DNA of 64,000 nucleotides, taken from assembly GCA_020633655.1 (NCBI GenBank), contig JACKDF010000004.1, forward strand, positions 496,001 through 560,000, in the 5' to 3' direction. Each line of letters opens with the position of its first letter. Position 1 is the first letter of the stretch. The translations under genes and the position numbers were made by a program. The stretch is from Deferribacteres bacterium. GTDB lineage: Bacteria; Zhuqueibacterota; Zhuqueibacteria; Zhuqueibacterales; Geothermadaptataceae. The notes beneath the pieces are model-generated. The model had not been told where the DNA came from, did not search any database, and saw nothing but the letters and a program-made list of their open reading frames with translations. Positions 26,401 to 34,074 of the stretch are shown piece after piece.

Positions 26401-26750
26401 CCTTTCTCGGAGCTGGTGCACGCTCAATTCTTATGACGCTCTGGTCCATCGATGACAAGTTTGCCTCCATTTTATCACCACAATTTTATGAAAATTACTT
26501 GCAAAAAAACGAATCAAAACTTAACGCCCTCACTTCTGCTAAAAGAGTGCTTTTAAAAAAACAAGCATTGATTTCCACAGATGTTTATCATCAACATCCT
26601 TTCTTTTGGGCACCTTTCATGCTCTATGGTGACCCGGGCGAATCGAGTGACTTCTTCAACCGGGAATTCATTATCATTTCACTCATCCTCTCCTGCAGTT
26701 TTATCCTCGCCGCTTTTTTCCTCTATAAAAACCGGCAAAAAAGACAATAA
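23412..26750 (+). CDS. TPR-repeat CHAT-domain protein (C14-like peptidase fold), membrane-anchored
   Basis: A 1112-residue protein. An N-terminal signal or anchor is followed by about 550 residues of tetratricopeptide repeats (LALQDCIEGEIYAHAV, YEKAAFYYQQALDIVQKSK, GNLPAALKNYRKSVGIFESI). A CHAT domain, of the caspase/separase clan, ends the protein with an intact catalytic pair: His 930 in HLATHAF and Cys 978 in SGCDTG. The GEGTLGLPRTFLGAGARSILMTLW stretch is typical of CHAT. A single C-terminal membrane helix (about 1083-1105) is followed by a basic tail. The start is TTG 23412, accepted because the signal sequence begins there. With a sigma factor and an anti-sigma factor upstream, a proteolytic signalling role is plausible but unproven. 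Confidence 0.88.
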   Translation: MVFYQRILNFLLFFILISRIFTLHAEPLAPSTGTVTVQSQHHPFYEFIAKNRANGFKDVFEGAREIVAQQPELQAAYTYIFDKYVENNEIQACSKFFNELAQQKQTRLYSLWMLARLEFSQNHPNTCLEIYDKIFHEFADIPAIVLHEYLQMVDVLSPTVNSYRYPELQKHPVFNIVHHFSHYQYKQALAEYSKLRQVKLHSDFFLLHLYARSQASLKNFQKADSVLQFALRQAEEKGAIEYHILFLYDLGKLAYAQGNNEDALEILTKAIASCKEIDNRRLQAEILNLRSHAHKIMGHNQLALQDCIEGEIYAHAVLDFRTLSQILESKGRVLSVMGKNVEALKAYDACSRLPLINRETQIYAEYYKAEIYIGYFQFHLAKKTLQRALKLADEKKYEWEQALLKATLGRVLMFEGNRELARQYALEHIDYLSGSSAVLAKAFWLKHIAMSYADELNYEKAAFYYQQALDIVQKSKNKSYIHPYLFEYANYFYKISNYPQAQCYLDTLMSSSGQKDDSTIKAKAFFLQAQIDDVQGNLPAALKNYRKSVGIFESIRRQTTVSDLRVGFFSEAHKASQHLAGCYLDKFQTTGQFTDLDSALYFIDLGRNRNLKERFNGQNRETAKDATCLAIAAEIRKKQRLWRDACVTYAPSATIDSLYEAVELEHYALMEHRLYLFQSHEDSSSSSGTVGTGMHDIAGLHAKILGQNNARIIYHFVDEKIYAIAANEHNVKIVQLSCEVKQLASQIALLIEPFSTANSDSINSIPFHAEIAHKLYQELIFPIENRMKLPEDVLIVADGVLNQLPFELLLTAPCQKDVYLPTDYPEYTDKFLLQHYSIGYSPATFPDNEKSLISEHNTLVLANPAHPAASKEDISMRSGRIFSPLLHAIIEARNIERIAMNATVLIGREATKENFASLAEKHQVLHLATHAFSDSIFDAFSGAVLAATTNFDDDGILMGYEIEDMHIANYDLVFLSGCDTGRGKFIPGEGTLGLPRTFLGAGARSILMTLWSIDDKFASILSPQFYENYLQKNESKLNALTSAKRVLLKKQALISTDVYHQHPFFWAPFMLYGDPGESSDFFNREFIIISLILSCSFILAAFFLYKNRQKRQ

Positions 26751-26919
26751 ACATCTTGTGCATATTAGGCTTTTTGGTTTTCAGAAAAATGTGTATTTTG
26801 CAAACTCTCGCCTGAAGCGCTCTGTATTGTTGCACTGATAATTGTGTTTTGCAGAGCAGGTGTTTTCACTTGGTTAATGAGCTGATTTTTACTAAAAAAT
26901 TTTATTTTCAAGGTCGATT

Positions 26920-28317
26920 ATGAAATTCAAAAAAACGATCTGTCTGATCCTTTTTCCCGCGATAATTTTTGCCTGCAAACAGGAAAAAAATCCAGATGTC
27001 GCAACGTTTACGGGAGGCACGGTCACACAAAATGAATGTTTGGATTCTTTTTTGGAAGGAGTACAAGGTAATCCTGATTATGAGGCAAATGACGTAACAT
27101 TTGAGCGTATCGTGAATGAGCACGCTATGAAACGCATCGGCGTCCTTGCGGCTAAGGACAGACAAATTCAGGAAACGGAAGCCTACAAAACACTTGTTCG
27201 ACGGGATGTAGATACAATAATTCTAAACCAGTTCATCCTTGACAAGGTTATTGATCCAGTGCTGCCGGACAGCCTTGTTCGCGCTATCCATGCAAAGTCT
27301 TCACCACAGTACAAAATGAGTGTTATTAAACGTACCATTAAAACATCGTCAACTGATTCGTATATTGCACAGCAGAAAATGCAGATAGACGCAATATATG
27401 ATCAACTAAAACAGGGGGGAAGTTTCCAAATACTGGCGAAAAAATATTCACAGGATAAGTCAGTGCAATACAACGGGGGAGATATAGGTTTCATGTTTTC
27501 GGAAGCGTTCTCAGAGCCGGTTTTACGTACAGTCATGGATACGATGAAAGTAAACAGTTTTTCAAAACCCGTGAGAGGATACAACGGATTTTACATTCTG
27601 AAAAAGGGCAGAGGAATGAACATCGATGTGCCGCCTTATGAGGAAGTAAAAGATGACCTTTTTAAAATTGTACGCCGGTCACGCCAGTATGAACTTATGG
27701 CGAGAGCGCAGGAGTATTTCGAGCACCTGGCACCTAAGTACAAATATTCTATTGATCAAAATAACCTTTCCCGGATTACAGACAATATGATTAAAACGAA
27801 ATTGGTGCAGCCTCTTGTTCAGCAAACTACGGAAAGTAAAGAGCATCTGAATTGGATTCTCGCCCGCTTGGAATCGGATTCTGTTACCATGCGCGATGTT
27901 TATACGGAAGCACCACAATTTCCTCAGGATTTGGATCAATTCCTGGAGCAATTTCAGAATGTTGTTCAAAACCGTATATTCGCTCTTGAAGCGCGTGAGC
28001 AAGGGTATCTCAACCATCCTGAATTGAAAGATCGAATTCAGTATACAGAAGAACAGACTTTACGGACGTTGCTTTTTAAACAGGAAGTTCAGGATAAGGC
28101 GAGACAAATTTTGGCCGGCGAAAAATCGAGCACACCAGCTGATAATACAATCCGTCTTCATGAGCTTGAACAAAAATTAAGGGGTGAATTTGAGAATTCG
28201 TTGAAGAAACAATACAACCTGCAAATCGATAAATCAAAATTTACCTCCATGATAGCGCTTGCAAAACTAAAGAAGCAGGAATACCTCGATGTTACGGCAC
28301 CTGATGATAGTCATTAA
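26920..28317 (+). CDS. Parvulin-type peptidyl-prolyl isomerase lipoprotein
   Basis: A 465-residue periplasmic lipoprotein (lipobox IIFAC, Cys 19) of the SurA/PpiC kind. A parvulin domain lies at about residues 128-230, with typical stretches FQILAKKYSQDKSVQYNGGDIGFM and VRGYNGFYILKKG. The flanking helical regions resemble SurA-type chaperone arms (residues 30-120 and 250-460, ending in a coiled coil). It probably assists folding of outer-membrane or exported proteins. The gene lies 169 bp after the TPR-CHAT gene and probably has its own promoter. No export-system genes are adjacent. Confidence 0.85.
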   Translation: MKFKKTICLILFPAIIFACKQEKNPDVATFTGGTVTQNECLDSFLEGVQGNPDYEANDVTFERIVNEHAMKRIGVLAAKDRQIQETEAYKTLVRRDVDTIILNQFILDKVIDPVLPDSLVRAIHAKSSPQYKMSVIKRTIKTSSTDSYIAQQKMQIDAIYDQLKQGGSFQILAKKYSQDKSVQYNGGDIGFMFSEAFSEPVLRTVMDTMKVNSFSKPVRGYNGFYILKKGRGMNIDVPPYEEVKDDLFKIVRRSRQYELMARAQEYFEHLAPKYKYSIDQNNLSRITDNMIKTKLVQPLVQQTTESKEHLNWILARLESDSVTMRDVYTEAPQFPQDLDQFLEQFQNVVQNRIFALEAREQGYLNHPELKDRIQYTEEQTLRTLLFKQEVQDKARQILAGEKSSTPADNTIRLHELEQKLRGEFENSLKKQYNLQIDKSKFTSMIALAKLKKQEYLDVTAPDDSH

Positions 28318-28406
28318 AGTGCGGATTCATGAATGTGCCGGCTTAAATAAAAATCGAATTTGAATTTGTATGCAAACCTAATTTACAGATAAACTAAGGA
28401 CTTAAG

Positions 28407-29600
28407 ATGAAGCGAATCTGGTTTCTGTTCGTATTACCGACACTACTTTTGGGACAAAATCAAATTATTATTGATGGCAATTTCGACGACTGGAATACCG
28501 TACCTGTGGCAGTAACGGATCCTGCCGATGATGCGCACGATACGGATGGATATGAGAGTGGAAAGCAACCAGCATACCGAGCTTACTCCGATGTCGATAT
28601 TCTCGAAGTCAAATTCACAAATGATGAGGCGAATTTATATGGCTACATAAAAGCCACCGGGGAGATTGGTCGAACTTCATCCGATACGCTGGGGCATGCT
28701 AAAAGCGGTCGCTACTATTTTATTTTTACAATTGACGTTGATGATAACGATACGACAGGTTACCCTTTAAGGGAAGGTGGTTATTACCCTGACAGCCGTG
28801 GATATGATATGAATATGGAAGTGGAATTCTACAACGGTGGGTACAATACCGGACATTATATCAATCATGAATTTCTTAGTGAACAGCAAATGCAAACCCA
28901 GGGAATTCAGGATTTGGCAAATGGGATAATACAGTTTGCGCCCGGAACCTATGATTATTATACACAGTGGGTTACTTTTGAGGATTCGAGTTATGTACTC
29001 GTTGAAGATCGAGGTCCTGTTCTGCATGGGATTGTTACTATTGCCGTATCGGAAGATGGCCATGAGGCCGAGATAAAAGCGCCGATGTGGGGCTTCTTGC
29101 GGACACCTGAGGGAATGCCTGTCATTGCCACGGGTAAGGAAATTGTTGTCTCTGCATCCCTGGAAGCCAGTGGTGAACTTTCGGAAGAAGCCGCAAAATT
29201 GGGCTATACACCTGGATCAAAAAGTGTGTGGGGTTCGGACACTGCCGAACCTTTTCGTTATTATATTGCACCCAATCCCGTTTCTGTGGCGGAACAAAGT
29301 ACAAATGAATTGCCGGGAATCAAGGGTATCGAATTGCATCAGAATTATCCCAATCCATTTAATCCCAGTACAAAAATCGCATTTACACTTCCGTCAGCGG
29401 AATACGTTGATTTATTTGTTATAAATTTATTGGGTGAAAAGGTCGTTCAGTTGTATCAGGGTGATTTAATGGCTGGCAAACATATATTTACCTGGCAGGC
29501 ACAAACACAGTCAGGGTTGGCTTTGCCAACAGGCAATTACTATGTTGTTTTAAATGCTGGAATATTTCAATTGACCCGGCCGATGGTGTTATTACGGTAA
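28407..29600 (+). CDS. Secreted protein with CBM9/DOMON-like domain and C-terminal sorting domain
   Basis: A 397-residue secreted protein. After a short signal peptide comes a domain starting IIIDGNFDDWNTVPV, followed by DVDILEVKFTNDEANLYGYI, a layout typical of CBM9/DOMON-like beta-sandwiches that bind sugars or haem. The last 90 residues form a type IX/FlgD-like C-terminal sorting domain: LHQNYPNPFNPSTKIAFTLP, an internal NLLGEKVVQLYQGDL, and final GNYYVVLNAG. Such domains send proteins to the cell surface in FCB-group bacteria and are a main clue to the host group. No catalytic motif is visible. A terminator follows at 29626. Confidence 0.82.
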   Translation: MKRIWFLFVLPTLLLGQNQIIIDGNFDDWNTVPVAVTDPADDAHDTDGYESGKQPAYRAYSDVDILEVKFTNDEANLYGYIKATGEIGRTSSDTLGHAKSGRYYFIFTIDVDDNDTTGYPLREGGYYPDSRGYDMNMEVEFYNGGYNTGHYINHEFLSEQQMQTQGIQDLANGIIQFAPGTYDYYTQWVTFEDSSYVLVEDRGPVLHGIVTIAVSEDGHEAEIKAPMWGFLRTPEGMPVIATGKEIVVSASLEASGELSEEAAKLGYTPGSKSVWGSDTAEPFRYYIAPNPVSVAEQSTNELPGIKGIELHQNYPNPFNPSTKIAFTLPSAEYVDLFVINLLGEKVVQLYQGDLMAGKHIFTWQAQTQSGLALPTGNYYVVLNAGIFQLTRPMVLLR

Positions 29601-29625
29601 AAATGCTTTGCGCATTTCTGATCCA

Positions 29626-29673
29626 CCGAACCGCTGCTGTTCTGTTGAATTTTAATGCAGCGGATCGGTTTTT
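29626..29673 (+). terminator. Rho-independent terminator
   Basis: A stem with arms ccgaaccgctgc (29626-29637) and gcagcggatcgg (29657-29668), paired at 11 of 12 positions, is followed at once by five T. It ends the 28407 gene; the convergent gene at 29725 may also use it. Confidence 0.75.
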
Positions 29674-29724
29674 CGCAATCAGAGCCTTCGAAGTTTAATG
29701 GAATTGCGATTCGAAGCAAAATTT

Positions 29725-31467
29725 CTATTTTACAATCGAGGTAACGGTTGATGATACTGTGAAGGACGTTGAATTTGTTCCCCCCGTAAAAGTCCCACCT
29801 GAATACAATCCATCATAATTTTCACCGGTGCAACTTCCTCCAGTATAAAAGGTAAAGGTTTTTCCTTTTTCAAGTTCAGCTGATGAGTAAACGATGGACT
29901 GGTAATTGTGCAGTGGCTTGAATGTTACGACATTATTGCCATTGCTGTCTTCAATATGAAAAAGTGTTGCGGCACTCATGGAGGAGCGGAACATGATTGC
30001 CAGGGAATTTTGATCTGAACTCGAACTGGGAGCCTGCGTCATGCGTGATGCGCTACCTGAAGAAATGAGAATGCCTCCAGAAATTTTAAACGTTCCATTG
30101 TAATCGATCATCACTTCGGGATCCCTCGATGGCCCGTGTATGATTACCGTGCCACCTTCCATTACGATGTTCCCGTTACTGTCCAGGCCATCGCCACCTG
30201 AAGCATTCAACGTGAGTGTTCCGCCATAAATATAAGTACAGCTGTTGTCGTTTCGCTCCGTTCGCGTGCCTGCGGTTGAATTGAAACAATCGTCGGCAGC
30301 GATAATGCGAATGGTGCCTTTGTGGATCGATATGATATTGCTTTCGACTCCTTCAACACATTTCGACACATCAATGGAGCCGTCGTTGATGACAATGGAT
30401 GCATCTGCGTGAATGGCGTCGTCGGCGGTCGCAATCTGGAATTCACCACCATTTATGACGATATTGGAATTGGAGTGCAATGCATCATCGGAGGCGTTGA
30501 TTTCAAAATTGCCATCGTCGATGACGACAAGGCTGTTTCCTTTTATGCCTTTTGCAGAGTTATCACCGCTAACAGCCATAGCGCTGCCACCGCCTGTTTT
30601 TATTGTTAGTAAACCACCACTTATGAGGGCGTCAGTCTCAGCATCGATACCGTCTGCTCCAGCATTGATATTTAATTCACCATTTTCGATGAGAATGTAA
30701 CCTGAGGTGCTGTCCTCATCATTGTCAGATTTGAGAGCGTCTCCAAGGGCATCGATGGTAATATTGCCATTCCTTATAACCAGGTAATCTTTTCCGCGTA
30801 TGCCGTCATCAACGGAGGTAATAGCGATACCACCGGAATGGATGAGGAGACCATCTTTACTGGTTATACCATCGTTGTAATTGGCATCGATGCGCAATGA
30901 ACCATTCCCTGCGATTGAAAGATCGTCCTTACTGAAAAGCGTTGCGTTGGGTTCGTCCTCTTGTGGATTTTCAAAGAGATAATTGCCTGTATCACTCAGA
31001 AAATTGGTAGAATTGTCTGCCAAAATAATGACCGTCTTTTCCGCATTTAAAATGCACAACGGTGCATTTGTGGTCGAATGGATGGTTGCGTTATCCAGAA
31101 TGAGACGCACGATATTCTTGTCATCGCTGTCCACGATTATTCGTCCGTCCTCCAAATTTCCACTGAGGATATAGTCGCCTCCCGCAGTAATTGTTGCGAT
31201 ATTTGCTTCGATGCTAACCCCGGTTCCTGAGGCCGTTATTATATTCCCATTTAAGCTGATTGTTTGTGCGCTTGTGCCGGACCAATTGTAATCGTTGGGA
31301 GACTCGTGGGTGCTTAAGTTCGCTTCCATTGCCTCGGCAACGGAAAATGTTTTTGTGGAATCACTTTCTATCTCGTCATTTACCGTGTCCTCTGGACTTT
31401 GCAGGAAGTTATCCTGGCATGAAAAAAGGAAAAGGATGGAAAAAAGCAGTGCTTTGTGTTTATACAT
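29725..31467 (-). CDS. Cthe_2159-like beta-helix carbohydrate-binding lipoprotein
   Basis: A 580-residue lipoprotein (lipobox LFLFSC). From about residue 70 it shows many short repeats of the form ILINGGxxxIxAxDDGI (LVIRNGNITIDALGDALKSD, IVINGGEFQIATADDAIHAD, IVINDGSIDVSKCVEGVESN), which form a right-handed parallel beta-helix. The pattern matches the Cthe_2159 family, whose founding member binds polygalacturonate and calcium. Aspartate pairs at repeat turns (SVDDGIRG, ASDDALHS) could bind calcium. The last 100 residues form a separate beta domain. It is probably surface-exposed and glycan-binding; an enzymatic role is not supported. Upstream DNA (31468-32056) carries a separate repeat. Confidence 0.85.
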   Translation of the reverse strand: MYKHKALLFSILFLFSCQDNFLQSPEDTVNDEIESDSTKTFSVAEAMEANLSTHESPNDYNWSGTSAQTISLNGNIITASGTGVSIEANIATITAGGDYILSGNLEDGRIIVDSDDKNIVRLILDNATIHSTTNAPLCILNAEKTVIILADNSTNFLSDTGNYLFENPQEDEPNATLFSKDDLSIAGNGSLRIDANYNDGITSKDGLLIHSGGIAITSVDDGIRGKDYLVIRNGNITIDALGDALKSDNDEDSTSGYILIENGELNINAGADGIDAETDALISGGLLTIKTGGGSAMAVSGDNSAKGIKGNSLVVIDDGNFEINASDDALHSNSNIVINGGEFQIATADDAIHADASIVINDGSIDVSKCVEGVESNIISIHKGTIRIIAADDCFNSTAGTRTERNDNSCTYIYGGTLTLNASGGDGLDSNGNIVMEGGTVIIHGPSRDPEVMIDYNGTFKISGGILISSGSASRMTQAPSSSSDQNSLAIMFRSSMSAATLFHIEDSNGNNVVTFKPLHNYQSIVYSSAELEKGKTFTFYTGGSCTGENYDGLYSGGTFTGGTNSTSFTVSSTVTSIVK

Positions 31468-32056
31468 CTGAATTGGTTCCTGTTCAGTATTTTCGAAAAA
31501 ATTTCAGAAATTATCGATTTGAAAGGTTAGACGAATTTTAAAGGAAAAGCTTTCTGCTGGTTTTCAAATCAGTGATTCTGATCAGCAATTTTAGAGTGAG
31601 AAAGATGAGAAAATACGAAATCGAGTAATGTCAGATGTGTGTGATTATGCTGGTTCGTTCATCCGTTACACAAATTTGGCGAAGTCGGAGGGGTATTCGT
31701 AGCCAATCGTGGTGTTTATAAATTTAGGAGATTCAATCCTGCATTTTATAAATCCAAAATTCAACTAAGTATAAATTTATATCGCTCTGTTTAAGGAAAG
31801 GACTGAATTACTAGCCAAATAAATGGAATTTTTAAAACGCAGAGTCGCCGAGAAGCAGAGTTACGCAGAGAAAAAAATTAAAAAACTCTGCGAATCTCTG
31901 CACCTTTGCGGCCCGGCGTTAGACTAAATTTTGTTTTTGTTGTTGGCAATAAATCATGATATAATTCATATCGCTCGTTTAACATAGCCATTTATATTGA
32001 TTAAAAAAATGAACGGACATGAGAAACCAGCACATAACCAGTTTCTCATTGTCTTG
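31468..32056. other. Gene-free region, promoter of the 31467 gene and a repeat
   Basis: About 590 bp without a convincing frame on either strand. It should contain the promoter of the minus-strand lipoprotein gene and the 3' end of the Spy-like operon. The only clear structure is the inverted repeat at 31836-31920. Confidence 0.5.
31836..31920. repeat. cgcagag-type intergenic inverted repeat
   Basis: The left arm is built from acgcagag and gcagagttacgcagag units; the right arm has ctctgcgaatctctgc and ends ggcgtt. The two arms are complementary over about 30 of 35 positions across a short A/T loop. Similar cgcagag palindromes are dispersed in the genomes of many unrelated bacteria. It codes for nothing and its function is unknown. 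Confidence 0.7.
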
Positions 32057-32635
32057 TTAATATTTGTTGGGTGGTGGAGGAGGCACTTCACGTGGTGGTC
32101 GGTTTGCGTCACGGGGAGGCATGGTCCTGGGTTGACCTTCACCGAAATCCGGTGGTGGCCCGTTTTTACCCATCTTTCCCGGTCCGGGTTTATACGCTTC
32201 GTCAACGATGCCCTTAAAGAGCCCAAACTGTTCTTCTGTCAGAATTGCCTTGAAGTTAAGTATTTTCTCAAAACGTGCCTTTTCGAATTGAGAATTTAGT
32301 TGCCCTAATTCCTCCGCAAGCAAGTTGAGTTGTTGACGGTTGGGCTCTTTCGTGAAGAGTATACCCATGAGTTCATATTTTTTGCTGTTGATTTTATCGG
32401 TATAGTTCTTCACCATCTGGAAATAACCATGACGGTATTCTTCAAATTGATTCTTCTGCTCTTGTGTTAGTTTGAGTTCTTCCATAAACGGACGGTCTTT
32501 GGGAAAACTGTGGTGCATGCCCGGCCGAGGGCGAAAATCAGGGCGAAACCAGAGAAAGAACAGAGTTGTACAATTCAACAAAATAAGAATAATAATGAGC
32601 CAGAAAGCAGATCGTTGTTTCGTAACAAAGTCCAT
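32057..32635 (-). CDS. Spy/CnrX-like periplasmic sensor (LTxxQ / metal-resistance family)
   Basis: A 192-residue protein with one N-terminal membrane anchor (about residues 10-30) and a periplasmic all-helical domain of the Spy/CpxP/Metal_resist type: LKLTQEQKNQFEEYRHGYF, followed by a long helical hairpin and the second LTxxQ-like site ILTEEQFGLFKGIV. The C-terminal 40 residues are Pro/Gly-rich and probably disordered. The family includes CnrX, which senses metals and frees an ECF sigma factor. It is the last gene of a three-gene minus-strand unit with a sigma factor and a small membrane protein, which supports the same role. Confidence 0.8.
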   Translation of the reverse strand: MDFVTKQRSAFWLIIILILLNCTTLFFLWFRPDFRPRPGMHHSFPKDRPFMEELKLTQEQKNQFEEYRHGYFQMVKNYTDKINSKKYELMGILFTKEPNRQQLNLLAEELGQLNSQFEKARFEKILNFKAILTEEQFGLFKGIVDEAYKPGPGKMGKNGPPPDFGEGQPRTMPPRDANRPPREVPPPPPNKY

Positions 32636-32636
32636 G

Positions 32637-32984
32637 TCATTCGCGCTCCTGTAAATTGTTCAGAATATCATCTTCTGAATTCAAGTAATAATCACTCGTT
32701 AAGGTAACCATGAAAGAATTTTCTTTTGAACCCGAGGTATTATCTCGTGAGATAAAAAAGCCAACAGAAAAAAGGTTGAGAATCAGTAGCACAATCACAA
32801 AAGCAAATTGAATGGGAACAGGGGCAAAGAGAGAACGAAAACGCGTTTTCTCTGGCTGTGTTTCAAGCGCCGTTTTTACACGGGTGAAAAGGAATGGATT
32901 TCCTTCGATCGATTCGACGTCATCGAAAAGACGCATTGCCTTGTCGACTTTGTCTTTTATTTTGGTTTTATCATCAATTGCCAT
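32637..32984 (-). CDS. Small single-pass membrane protein, candidate anti-sigma factor
   Basis: A 115-residue protein with an N-terminal cytoplasmic part (about 58 residues, charged, helical), one membrane segment (IQFAFVIVLLILNLFSVGFF, near residues 53-73) and a short periplasmic tail. It resembles no enzyme. Size, topology and position directly after an ECF sigma gene and one base before the CnrX-like sensor gene fit a CnrY-type anti-sigma factor. GGAG precedes its ATG. No zinc-finger motif is present, unlike the anti-sigma factor at 21581. Confidence 0.65.
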   Translation of the reverse strand: MAIDDKTKIKDKVDKAMRLFDDVESIEGNPFLFTRVKTALETQPEKTRFRSLFAPVPIQFAFVIVLLILNLFSVGFFISRDNTSGSKENSFMVTLTSDYYLNSEDDILNNLQERE

Positions 32985-33040
32985 ATCTCCATCCTCACTT
33001 ATATTAGACGAAGGACATTCTGCTTTCTTGCACTGTAAAA

Positions 33041-33610
33041 TTAATTTTTAAAATATTTATAGAGTTTTTTTTCAAGATTTTTCTTTGCCCGGTGTATAAG
33101 GGATTCCACCGCGGGCAGCGATGTTTCCAGGATATCAGCAATCTCTTTGTAACTGAGTTCATCGTACTTGCTTAGCGTAAAGGCGATTCGCTGGTTTTCC
33201 GGCAAGGTTTTCAGCGCCTTGTGGAGAATTTTTTTAATCTCTTCATTTTGTGCATTTTTATCGGGATTTATGTCCACTGAGTCAGGGAGTTTTTTGTCGC
33301 AGATCTCACTATCCTCAATGCTTGTTAAGAAAGCGAAGCGTTTTTTTGATTTTTGCGCCCGCAGGTAATCGATCGAACGCGTTGTCGCAATCCTGTATAT
33401 CCAGGTTGATAATTTTGAGTTGCCTCGAAACCGGTCAATGGATCGAAATACCTCGACAAACACATCCTGAGTTAAGTCTTCTGCAATTTCCTTTTGACCA
33501 ACGAATCGGTAGCAAATATTGATCACGTGCTTCTGGTTTTGATCGAATACTTGTTTAAAGGCTTGCTCATCACCGTTGCGCAATAATTTTAGAAGCCTGT
33601 CTTCCTGCAT
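33041..33610 (-). CDS. ECF-type RNA polymerase sigma factor (RpoE/SigW class)
   Basis: A 189-residue sigma factor. Region 2 has CYRFVGQKEIAEDLTQDVFVEVFRSIDRF and LSTWIYRIATTRSIDYLRAQ; region 4 has LKTLPENQRIAFTLSKYDELSYKEIADIL, SLPAVESLIHRAKKNLEKKL. The match to classical ECF factors is close, much more so than for the protein at 20960. It heads the minus-strand unit with the small membrane protein and the Spy/CnrX-like sensor, so an envelope or metal stress response is likely. No clear ECF promoter could be recognised upstream. Confidence 0.93.
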   Translation of the reverse strand: MQEDRLLKLLRNGDEQAFKQVFDQNQKHVINICYRFVGQKEIAEDLTQDVFVEVFRSIDRFRGNSKLSTWIYRIATTRSIDYLRAQKSKKRFAFLTSIEDSEICDKKLPDSVDINPDKNAQNEEIKKILHKALKTLPENQRIAFTLSKYDELSYKEIADILETSLPAVESLIHRAKKNLEKKLYKYFKN

Positions 33611-34074
33611 AAAAAATCCAAAAATCGCGATAAATGAAGCATCAACTTTAACCTGTGTGTATTAAATATAGATGCTGATCTTACGAAAATCAAACAAAAA
33701 CAATTGATAGTATTTAGTGAAATGCAATCTCACTGGCTGGTCATGTGGGATGATTATCTGCGTCCAATCCCATTTTTTCAACGACTACACCAACGCACTC
33801 ACTCCTCATTACATTGGCTAAAAGATTTGCTCGATGCCTGCTTTAAAAACCGAAATCGTCCCGAAAGTTGTACTCTCCACCGTCTCTATCGAAGATGTTG
33901 TTAAAGTGAATTTCGAGCTCTCGTCGGAATGGGAAAAAATACTGTAAAGTAGTGTACACGATATCGGTTATAATATCACGGAAGCTATGTATTTGGGAGA
34001 TTAAAAAAACAGCCGTATTCATTTCCAATCATTGCTCTGTAAAATAGAACTATCTGTTTTAATCAGTTGTAGCC
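33611..34074. other. Gene-poor region
   Basis: About 460 bp between two minus-strand genes; the sigma operon promoter should lie near 33620-33700. A 37-codon frame on + (33834-33947) encodes a plausible but unrecognised peptide beginning MPALKTEIVP without a ribosome site. It may be a remnant of an older gene; it is not called. Confidence 0.4.

Noticed and set aside
29725..31467. Repetitive region suspected as CRISPR or tandem DNA repeat
   Set aside because: The periodicity comes from the beta-helix protein repeats; the DNA units differ and are not separated by spacers.
33834..33947. 37-codon frame (MPALKTEIVP...)
   Set aside because: Looks protein-like but lacks a ribosome site and any family. 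Possibly a gene remnant; not enough support.
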